The notes below the pieces were generated by a model. It did no database searches. It worked only from the letters and a program-made list of their open reading frames with translations, and had not been told where the DNA came from. Positions 1 to 5,874 of a stretch of 7,407 nt of DNA are shown here, one piece after another; position 1 is the first letter of the stretch; each line of letters opens with the position of its first letter. The position numbers and the translations under genes were made by a program. The stretch is from Bacteroidaceae bacterium (GTDB lineage Bacteria; Bacteroidota; Bacteroidia; Bacteroidales; Bacteroidaceae): assembly GCA_017961965.1 (NCBI GenBank), contig JAGCWG010000512.1, positions 1-7,407 of the forward strand, read 5' to 3'.

Positions 1-139
1 CAATCCTTGCACCGCCTACTGCGCATCTTCAACGCCTAAAAACAATCGAGTAGGAGTCACTACACTCATTTATTTTATGCGCTGAACCTACATCATTAAT
101 CAATACAATCATTATAAAAATAATTTTGCACACCTACTT
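1..139. other. Left flank, no assignable gene; edge of a neighbour possible
   Basis: This stretch lies beyond the terminator of the minus-strand operon. Two short readings are possible and neither can be confirmed. On the plus strand, frame 1 is open from the window edge and reads QSLHRLLRIFNA before a TAA at 37-39, which could be the last residues of a convergent gene. On the minus strand, an ATG at 69-67 opens MSVVTPTRLFLGVEDAQ and ends at a TAG at 18-16; the same frame then continues open to the window edge, so it could be a tiny ORF or a broken 5' end. Positions 70-139 are AT-rich and show no coding signal. Confidence 0.25.
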
Positions 140-195
140 AAAAAACGAATGAACGGTGATTTAACGTTGTTCTATACCATTAAATCACCGTTCAT
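140..195 (-). terminator. Intrinsic terminator at the end of the aroA-to-tsaE gene series
   Basis: Positions 149-164 and 180-195 are perfect reverse complements (16 bp, with core TGAACGGTGATTTAA at 150-164) separated by a 15-nt loop. On the minus strand the stem is followed after CG by six T residues (complement of the A run at 140-145), giving the classical stem plus U-tract of a Rho-independent terminator. It begins only 7 nt beyond the tsaE stop. On the plus strand there is no T run after the stem, so it should act mainly in the minus direction. The loop is longer than usual for a terminator. Confidence 0.85.
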
Positions 196-201
196 CCCGT
201 A

Positions 202-612
202 TTAAAGATTAACCGTGCGTGTACCGTCAGGCTGTTCCTCTATCGTCACCTTTACTGTTTCCTCTGGGAGAAGGTCTTCTATGAGTTCTGGCCACTCCAT
301 GAAGCAGACATTACCACTATACACATAGTCCTCGTAGCCAATGTCGAGTACTTCCTGCTCCTTCTTTATACGGTAGAAATCAAAGTGGAATATCTGTTCT
401 CCATTACCGTCAAGATACTCATTGACTATGGCGAATGTAGGCGAGTTGATTACGTCCTGCACTCCCAGTTCCTCACACACAGCCTTGATAAAGGTTGTCT
501 TACCAGCTCCCATCTTACCATAGAAGGCAAAAATCTTATTGTCTCCCATAGCATCCACAAACTGCCTTGCAGCTTCGTGGATGCTGTCTATACCTTTAAT
601 TGTTATTTCCAT
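202..612 (-). CDS. tsaE: tRNA threonylcarbamoyladenosine biosynthesis ATPase TsaE (YjeE family)
   Basis: TsaE is the P-loop ATPase that works with TsaB and TsaD in the cytoplasm to place threonylcarbamoyl on A37 of ANN-decoding tRNAs. The 136-residue product has the family's usual small size and motifs in order: Walker A GKMGAGKTT at residues 32-40, the SPTF motif at 57-60, HFDFYR at 76-81, and the MEWPE segment at 105-109 matching the conserved EW near the C-terminus. The frame can also open at a GTG at 615, but the ATG at 612 follows directly and is the normal start, so it was chosen. No Shine-Dalgarno sequence is visible. The gene lies 147 nt downstream of the porX-like gene and just ahead of a strong terminator, so it is the last gene of the unit. 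Confidence 0.95.
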   Translation of the reverse strand: MEITIKGIDSIHEAARQFVDAMGDNKIFAFYGKMGAGKTTFIKAVCEELGVQDVINSPTFAIVNEYLDGNGEQIFHFDFYRIKKEQEVLDIGYEDYVYSGNVCFMEWPELIEDLLPEETVKVTIEEQPDGTRTVNL

Positions 613-626
613 CACAAATATTTTAT

Positions 627-670
627 GACCTTCCCCCGACCCCTTCCTTTCAGGACGGGGAGTAGATACC
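627..670. repeat. C-rich intergenic element, arm A of a diverged inverted pair
   Basis: This C-rich stretch, with a CTTTCAGGACGGGGAG core at 647-662, resembles the reverse complement of the element at 708-754. Both, read in the same sense, begin with GACC and a C-rich tract, pass through CTTTCA, continue into a G-rich tract and end in TACC. Together they could fold as a long imperfect stem around 671-707 in the spacer between the porX-like gene and tsaE. C-rich dispersed spacer repeats are, from memory, common in Bacteroidales genomes; the similarity here was judged by eye. Confidence 0.55.
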
Positions 671-698
671 TTATTGCTAATTGATAATTGATGTTATT
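671..698. repeat. Short heptamer-periodic AT-rich stretch between the C-rich arms
   Basis: The sequence divides into 7-nt steps TTATTGC, TAATTGA, TAATTGA, TGTTATT. Only two units are identical, so on its own this is weak, but it has the same 7-bp period as the arrays at 5415-5456 and 7131-7372. Confidence 0.4.
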
Positions 699-707
699 GC
701 TCCCTTG

Positions 708-754
708 GTAACCTCTCCCTCCCCTTGAAAGGGGGAGGACTGGGGAGGGGGTCC
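708..754. repeat. C/G-rich intergenic element, arm B, containing its own hairpin
   Basis: This element lies directly downstream of the porX-like stop codon. Within it CCTCCCC (718-724) pairs with GGGGAGG (732-738), extended by a G-U and an A-U pair to a three-base GAA loop. It is an inverted, diverged copy of the element at 627-670. No T run follows the hairpin on the minus strand, so it is not a canonical intrinsic terminator, but the stable stem could protect the 3' end of the upstream message or attenuate transcription into tsaE. Confidence 0.6.
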
Positions 755-759
755 ATACC

Positions 760-2304
760 TTATCTCTTCTTCTTCATCACCACAAGTGGGATGAGCATTT
801 CCTCCATACTTATTCCGCCATGCTGGAACGTGTTCTTGTAATAGCTTACATAATAGTTGTAGTTATTAGGATAAGCAAAGAAGTCATCGTTCTGTGCAAA
901 GATATATGCCGTACTCAGGTTTGGCGAAGGGAGCAGAGCCGCTTTAGGTGCCTTCAACTCAAATACCTGTTTGGCATTGTACGACAGGTTCTTTCCAAGC
1001 TTATAACGCAAGTTGGTATTCGTGTTCTTGTCACCAATAACCTTGATAGGGTTATTCACACGTATGCTACCATGATCTGTAGTAATGATGACTTTGGCAT
1101 CCGTACCAGCAATCTGCTTGAACAGTTCGCGCACTGGTGAGTTATGGAACCATGAAGCCGTGATGCTTCTGTACGCCTTCTCATCAGATGCAAGTTCACG
1201 CACCATGCGCGACTCCGTACGAGCGTGTGAGAGCATATCTATGAAGTTGATGACAATGACGTTGAGGTCATTGTTCAAGAGCGACTTGAACCTGTCAACC
1301 AACTTTTCCGAATCAGTAGAGTTGTTAAGCTTACTGTATGAGAAGCTGTTCTTCTTCCTGTATCTGTCAAACTGCGTCTGTATTAACGGACCCTCATTGA
1401 GGTTTTTGCCTTCCTCCTCATCTTCATCCACCCACAGATCCGGGAACATATCAGCTATCTGCTCTGGCATAAGACCCGAGAATATAGCATTGCGGGCATA
1501 CTGAGTGGCTGTAGGGAGAATGGAAAGGTAAAGCTGCTCGTCAAACACAAAGTCATCTGACAGTTCCTTGCTTACCACACGCCACTGGTCATATCTGAAA
1601 TTATCGAATACTATGAGGAACACTTTCTCCCCCTGAGCAAGTGACGGAAACACCGTTGTCTTGAATACGTCAGGCGACATCAGCGGACGACTGTCTGTGT
1701 CCTTCACCCAGTCGAGGTAATTCCTACGGATAAACTTAGCAAACTCTTGATTGGCTTCCGACTTCTGCATCTTCAGCATGTCAGACATCTCACCGTTTGT
1801 CTCGGCAAGTTCAAGCTCCCAAAACACAAGACGCTTATACACTTCCTTCCAGTCGTCAAGGGAGTAGGAGTCGTTGATTTGCATACCTATCTTGGAGAAG
1901 TTCTGCTGATAGCTCGAATTGACAGCCTCCGTCTCCAGTTCCTTCTTATGAAGGTGTTTCTTAAGCGTCATCAGTATCTGTGAAGGATTGACAGGTTTGA
2001 TGAGATAGTCAGCAATCTTTGAGCCGATAGCCATATCCATCAGATTCTCCTCCTCACTCTTTGTCACCATGACCACAGGCATCGTAGGGCAGAGTTCCTT
2101 AATCTGTGACAATGTTTCGAGACCACTCAATCCAGGCATATTCTCATCAAGGATAACGAGGTCGAAAGCTCTCTCTCGACACATCTCAAGTGCGTCCTGA
2201 CCATTTGATGCAGTCAGAACCTCATAGTCCTTTTTCTCAAGAAAGATGATGTGAGCTTTCAACAACTCAATCTCATCATCCACCCATAACACAGATCCGC
2301 TCAT
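760..2304 (-). CDS. porX: PorX-like response regulator with C-terminal PglZ domain
   Basis: This is a two-domain regulator of the PorX type. Residues 1-120 form a CheY-like receiver with the acidic pair D9-D10, phospho-acceptor D53 in LDENMPG, T81 and K103. Residues about 120-215 are helical linker, and 225-514 form a PglZ domain of the alkaline phosphatase superfamily. Likely metal or catalytic residues are all present: D234 (FDNFRYDQW), T267 (LPTATQ), D356 and H360 (NFIDMLSHAR), D410 and H411 (TTDHGS) and H495 (FQHGG). In Porphyromonas gingivalis PorX is needed for T9SS function, acts with the kinase PorY and sigma factor SigP, and is reported to be a zinc-dependent oligonucleotide phosphodiesterase. 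There is no DNA-binding domain. The start at 2304 (MSGSVLWVDDE) gives the family's N-terminus; the frame stays open up to 2370, but that extension runs through a hairpin-rich spacer and has no family likeness. The cognate kinase is not in the window. Confidence 0.9.
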   Translation of the reverse strand: MSGSVLWVDDEIELLKAHIIFLEKKDYEVLTASNGQDALEMCRERAFDLVILDENMPGLSGLETLSQIKELCPTMPVVMVTKSEEENLMDMAIGSKIADYLIKPVNPSQILMTLKKHLHKKELETEAVNSSYQQNFSKIGMQINDSYSLDDWKEVYKRLVFWELELAETNGEMSDMLKMQKSEANQEFAKFIRRNYLDWVKDTDSRPLMSPDVFKTTVFPSLAQGEKVFLIVFDNFRYDQWRVVSKELSDDFVFDEQLYLSILPTATQYARNAIFSGLMPEQIADMFPDLWVDEDEEEGKNLNEGPLIQTQFDRYRKKNSFSYSKLNNSTDSEKLVDRFKSLLNNDLNVIVINFIDMLSHARTESRMVRELASDEKAYRSITASWFHNSPVRELFKQIAGTDAKVIITTDHGSIRVNNPIKVIGDKNTNTNLRYKLGKNLSYNAKQVFELKAPKAALLPSPNLSTAYIFAQNDDFFAYPNNYNYYVSYYKNTFQHGGISMEEMLIPLVVMKKKR

Positions 2305-2333
2305 AGATAGATATTTTAAGTTCTGCCCACCAT

Positions 2334-2347
2334 TCCCCAAAAGGGGA
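2334..2347. other. C-rich hairpin in the porX leader
   Basis: TCCCCAAAAGGGGA forms a five-pair stem with an AAAA loop about 30 nt upstream of the porX-like start. A second short inverted repeat, CCATT (2351-2355) with AATGG (2363-2367), lies just beside it. Read on the minus strand the first hairpin carries GGATGTCCCCTTTTGGGG, which closely resembles GGATGCCCCCTTCGGGG at 7391-7407. It may be a folded leader element or a remnant of a dispersed repeat. No function is assigned. Confidence 0.45.
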
Positions 2348-2431
2348 CATCCATTCGGAACCAATGGCAAGGCTATATTGTTTTTGTCGTCTTTTTACGC
2401 CCCTGTGAGAGACTTGGGAGTTAATATTCAT

Positions 2432-5344
2432 TTAGAACACTTCTCCTTCTTCGTCGTCATAATACTCGTCGTCGTCATATTCACCTTCTTCCTCATCCTG
2501 TCCCGGAAGGTCAGTAGCAGAGTCAAGCGAATCCTCATCCACTTGGAGATGTCCGATACGGTCAAAGTTCTCGTCATAGAACTGGAAGTAATCAGAGAAA
2601 CTGAACTTACTCATCAGCATCTTCAGGTTCTCTTCTGATATTATGAAACATTTCAGTCCTTGCAGCTTGTACGACATCTCCTCGTCGTTCATCAGCCTGT
2701 GAAGATAGATATACGCTTCGTCATAGTTGTTGAATGTACGCACCTGAAGCATATCTATTCCGTCACCCTTGTCGAATGATATGTCGAAGTTGCGGATTGA
2801 GAACTTAGTGAAGTTATACTTCGCCATCTCAAACAACAACTGGTTCTCGTCTATGCTGTCTCGCTCGTATGCTATTGCAAATAGCCACTCGTTATTTTTT
2901 TCTTTACTAAAGAGAGAGTCGGTACTAAGGGAATCACCTTCTTCACCCGAACTGCGGCGACGTTCCCATATAGAGCCCATTTCAAACTTTCCGCTCGCAA
3001 GAAGTCGTCCTTCCTTCAATCCCTTCACATAAAGTCCTGCAAGCTCACTTACCGAACTCTTAGGATACTTCTCCACAATCTCCTTGAGCAATACCATGAA
3101 GTTGTCCCTATCACCTCTCTCAAGACGGCTTAACGCATCAATGAACATGAATCTTGGACGGTTGTCTCCATTAGGATATTCCTTGAGCGCAAGCTGATTG
3201 TTCTCTGCCACCGTGTTATAGTCGCCATTCACGAACGCATCATAAGCCACAGCATATATGGAATCCTCTATTTCCTTTCCATATATTCCCTTAAAGATGA
3301 AGTCAGGATCAGCTATAAGTTGAGCATGGGCATTATCCGGATATTCAGTTATGAGCTTCTGGCGATACTCCTCTGCCTTATCCGTCTGTCCAAGTCGTGA
3401 ATACAACTGGAAAAGGTTGTAGTACATCTCATCATTCTGCTCAAAGTCAGGGAAGTCCTTCATTATTCGTTTGAATGTACGCTCTGCCAAAGGGAAGTTC
3501 TCCATCTCATCCTTATACACCACAGCTGAACCGAACAAACCTTCCACCAACGCCTTGTTTGACTCTTCCATCTGCTCTGGCGTGAAAGGTATGTCCTTCA
3601 AATAATATTCAGGACGGTGAGGGTCCTGCGCATACTCGTCAGCCTTCTCATCCTTCTTGTCCTTATCCGCATTCTTGGCATCCTTATCCACGGTAATGTC
3701 ATCAGGGTCACCAAACTTGGCTGTACTATCATTGGCAAGCGAATCTGCATTTTCCGTCTCGTTGAAATCATCAAGGACGGTCTTATTGTTTCGTCGCCAG
3801 TCATCGGCAAGCTTACGCTTTCCCCACTTTCGAACGAACTCCTTCTTTCCTGCCTCTACAGCCGTAGGATTATAGAAATACCAGAGTGCTGTCTGACCGT
3901 TTCGGTTACCGACATTATTGTTGTTTCTGAAATTATTGTTATTGTTTGCTGACTTGTTACGGGCAAAAGTACTTGCGTCCTCAGAATCTATCTTAGCACG
4001 TTCCTCTTTCTTTTCCTTTTCCTTGAGTTCCTCTATCATCTTATTGATGACCTTCATCCTCTGTGCCTCATCCATCTTGGCAAGAGCCTGAAGACTATCC
4101 TGAAGCTCCACAGCCGTAGCATGAGGCAAGAGAGCATCAAGTATCTTTGAACGGTCATATATCTCATCATACTCATCCTTTTCCTTGTCAAAGAGGCTCA
4201 GAGCGTCAGAATAGCATTTCTGACACTTGACAAACTGCTCCTTCTCCCAATAGAGACGACCGAGATGCAAAAGTACAACACCCTTCTCAATACCATTGCG
4301 CGTACTCTTCTCCACACCGTCATTATATGCCCATATTGCCCTTGTGGTATCGCCTTGGCTGAGATATACATTACCAATGGCATAATACACTTGGTCAAGA
4401 TAATCCTTGTTCTTCGAGTTCTTTGCCATTGCCCGCAGGTTGCGGATAATCTGCTTCACCTGCATTCCGTCAATACACTCCGTCCTGCGGATACGTGCAT
4501 TGAACTCAAGTTCGTATGGCGGATTACGCTTGATTACCTTTGTGTAATACTTGTAAGCATTGGCATTATCTCCCACCTTATGCGACAACTGTCCAAGAAG
4601 AAAGTACATTCGTGTTTTCTCCAAAGAGCGTTTTTCTTTCTTTAAGGCTGCAAGAATATTAGGAATAGCCTCGGCATACTTCTGCTGGCGCATCATAAGG
4701 TCAGCATTGACCGAAGCCTTAATATGGTTGATGTTCTGCGGGAAACTGTCCCTCTGTGCTCTTAAAAGAAGGTCTTCTGCATCATAGAACCATTCAAGTT
4801 CTGCATAGCACTTCGCTTCCAGCATCCTTGCCTTTGCCACAATATCAGGGTTGGAGAAATAGATATTCTGCATATATGCAAAGGTTGATGCAGCTTCCAT
4901 GTATTCACCTTTCCTAAACTGGCTTTCACCCATCAAGAACCATGCCTTGTAAAGAAATGGGTTATATTCCTTCTGGTTAAGCCAAATCTTGTCCTTCTGA
5001 GTCTTTGGCTTATTGTTCTTCCACTCTGGACGTGCCACTATACTGTGCTGCTTGATGGTCTTCTGGCACTTCTCAATAGCCCTGTCAAAGCTTGACGTTC
5101 CCATCTTAGCAGTAGCAGGATTGGTTGTCATGTAAAGCGGAATAATATCCGTGAAGTTATCCTTGTTCGACTGTTCCTGCGTAACAACACCCTCCAGATA
5201 TGCCACTTGTCCATTGTAGTAAGTGTTATAATGTGCCTTTATTGCCTGCACACGACGTGTCATGGCAGTATTCTTCTTTGTTGAACACGCCACAAGTACA
5301 CCAAGTACCACAAACGTCATTATCACTTTTACACAAGTACGCAT
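2432..5344 (-). CDS. porW: PorW/SprE-like TPR lipoprotein of the type IX secretion system
   Basis: The 970-residue protein starts with a lipoprotein signal (hydrophobic 5-19, lipobox LVAC with C20 as the lipidated residue). TPR-like helix pairs follow at about 133-165, 210-270, 315-390 and 603-725. A family-typical segment WYFYNPTAVEAGKKEF (488-503) with KWGKRKLADDWRRNNK (506-521) sits after an Asn-rich linker (463-482). The C-terminal globular region (about 820-930, FAIAYERDS to FYDENFDRIG) matches the end domain I recall for SprE/PorW proteins. These lipoproteins are required for T9SS and, in gliding species, motility; PorW is thought to link the periplasmic PorK/N ring to the PorL/M motor. 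C20 is followed by STKKN, without the acidic surface-export signal, fitting a periplasm-facing location. Odd features are a charged linker (548-572) and an extremely acidic tail (949-970). The start follows an AT-rich leader without Shine-Dalgarno. The family is confident; exact equivalence to PorW is less so. Confidence 0.85.
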   Translation of the reverse strand: MRTCVKVIMTFVVLGVLVACSTKKNTAMTRRVQAIKAHYNTYYNGQVAYLEGVVTQEQSNKDNFTDIIPLYMTTNPATAKMGTSSFDRAIEKCQKTIKQHSIVARPEWKNNKPKTQKDKIWLNQKEYNPFLYKAWFLMGESQFRKGEYMEAASTFAYMQNIYFSNPDIVAKARMLEAKCYAELEWFYDAEDLLLRAQRDSFPQNINHIKASVNADLMMRQQKYAEAIPNILAALKKEKRSLEKTRMYFLLGQLSHKVGDNANAYKYYTKVIKRNPPYELEFNARIRRTECIDGMQVKQIIRNLRAMAKNSKNKDYLDQVYYAIGNVYLSQGDTTRAIWAYNDGVEKSTRNGIEKGVVLLHLGRLYWEKEQFVKCQKCYSDALSLFDKEKDEYDEIYDRSKILDALLPHATAVELQDSLQALAKMDEAQRMKVINKMIEELKEKEKKEERAKIDSEDASTFARNKSANNNNNFRNNNNVGNRNGQTALWYFYNPTAVEAGKKEFVRKWGKRKLADDWRRNNKTVLDDFNETENADSLANDSTAKFGDPDDITVDKDAKNADKDKKDEKADEYAQDPHRPEYYLKDIPFTPEQMEESNKALVEGLFGSAVVYKDEMENFPLAERTFKRIMKDFPDFEQNDEMYYNLFQLYSRLGQTDKAEEYRQKLITEYPDNAHAQLIADPDFIFKGIYGKEIEDSIYAVAYDAFVNGDYNTVAENNQLALKEYPNGDNRPRFMFIDALSRLERGDRDNFMVLLKEIVEKYPKSSVSELAGLYVKGLKEGRLLASGKFEMGSIWERRRSSGEEGDSLSTDSLFSKEKNNEWLFAIAYERDSIDENQLLFEMAKYNFTKFSIRNFDISFDKGDGIDMLQVRTFNNYDEAYIYLHRLMNDEEMSYKLQGLKCFIISEENLKMLMSKFSFSDYFQFYDENFDRIGHLQVDEDSLDSATDLPGQDEEEGEYDDDEYYDDEEGEVF

Positions 5345-5380
5345 ATATTATATAAACGAAGAAGATGTCATTTTATTATG

Positions 5381-5415
5381 AGCCATTCACTTTAAAAACA
5401 TTTATCCGAATGGCT
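5381..5415. repeat. Short inverted repeat in the porW upstream spacer
   Basis: AGCCATTC (5381-5388) is perfectly complementary to GAATGGCT (5408-5415), with a 19-nt loop. It sits 37 nt upstream of the porW-like start and touches the heptamer array. There is no T run after it on the minus strand, so a terminator role is unlikely; an operator or leader hairpin is possible but unsupported. Confidence 0.35.
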
Positions 5416-5456
5416 ATTACTCAGTACTAATTTCTAATTACTCATTACCAATTAGC
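5415..5456. repeat. Heptamer-periodic degenerate array ahead of porW
   Basis: The sequence divides cleanly into six 7-nt units: TATTACT, CAGTACT, AATTTCT, AATTACT, CATTACC, AATTAGC. The array occupies the spacer between the small membrane protein gene and the porW-like gene, and its last unit covers the stop codon (5452-5454) of the membrane protein gene. The period matches the arrays upstream of aroA although the units differ. Confidence 0.6.
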
Positions 5457-5874
5457 CATTAAACCTGCGTTCTCCTACTATTAAAATAACTTCATCCTTT
5501 AGTTCATCAGGCAACTCAATGGAGCGAAGCTGAAGACTCCTGACCCATCCTGCCACCTCATCATCTTTCATGGTGTATAGTACCTCACGAAACTCGCTCA
5601 CAGCACTATCATCATATTTATCAGAACTGACTCCGCGGTAACGGTCAAGTTCCTCGTCATTATAATACTCTACATCCTTGCTCACGGCAGCTAAGAGACT
5701 TTCCTTCTCACACACCTCATGTTGACCGCAACACTCAGAGTCAGCCTGATTTACCGTAGGCATCTCGGATATCTCACCGCTTTCGAGTTGCTTCTTTAGA
5801 TTCTTCTCCCTTATGAATCCTGCTATAAGTGCAATGACTCCCAGAAGGACTATGGAAATAACAAGAATTATCAT
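5452..5874 (-). CDS. Single-pass membrane protein with CCxxHxxC motif, function unknown
   Basis: I recognise this 140-residue protein only as a conserved Bacteroidales-type hypothetical. Residues 2-20 form one transmembrane helix followed by a basic patch (R22, K24, K27, K28), which by the positive-inside rule puts the C-terminal domain in the cytoplasm. A short linker leads to ECCGQHEVCEKESLLAAV (47-64), where C48, C49, H52 and C55 could bind a metal or form a redox-sensitive site. The rest is acidic and helical (YYNDEELDRYRG, EFREVLYTMKDDEVAGW) and ends SIELPDELKDEVILIVGERR. Its ATG overlaps the aroA stop as ATGA (5871-5874), so the two are almost certainly translated together, and the porW-like gene follows 107 nt later. 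A role near the T9SS genes is only suggested by position. No signal peptidase site is apparent. Confidence 0.85.
   Translation of the reverse strand: MIILVISIVLLGVIALIAGFIREKNLKKQLESGEISEMPTVNQADSECCGQHEVCEKESLLAAVSKDVEYYNDEELDRYRGVSSDKYDDSAVSEFREVLYTMKDDEVAGWVRSLQLRSIELPDELKDEVILIVGERRFNG

Noticed and set aside
121..128. TAATTTTG on the plus strand, an exact match to the Bacteroidota -7 element
   Set aside because: No TTTG lies about 19 nt upstream and no plus-strand gene follows; transcription would run into the operon terminator and antisense to tsaE. Likely chance in AT-rich DNA.
385..684. Plus-strand open frame of 99 codons opposite tsaE and its leader
   Set aside because: Covers the reverse of tsaE motifs and runs into the C-rich spacer element; no sign of a real protein.
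718..738. Intrinsic terminator after the porX-like gene
   Set aside because: The hairpin is stable but no T run follows it on the minus strand.
1085..1504. Plus-strand open frame of 139 codons opposite the porX-like gene
   Set aside because: Antisense to a well-supported PglZ domain; serine-rich translation with no motif.
2305..2370. 22-residue N-terminal extension of the porX-like gene from an ATG at 2370
   Set aside because: The extension is encoded by a hairpin-rich spacer, and PorX-type proteins begin close to the receiver domain as with the start at 2304.
3598..3952. Extra open frames on both strands within the porW-like gene
   Set aside because: They arise from the low-complexity charged and Asn-rich linkers, give basic or hydrophobic translations without domains, and overlap a continuous 970-codon gene.
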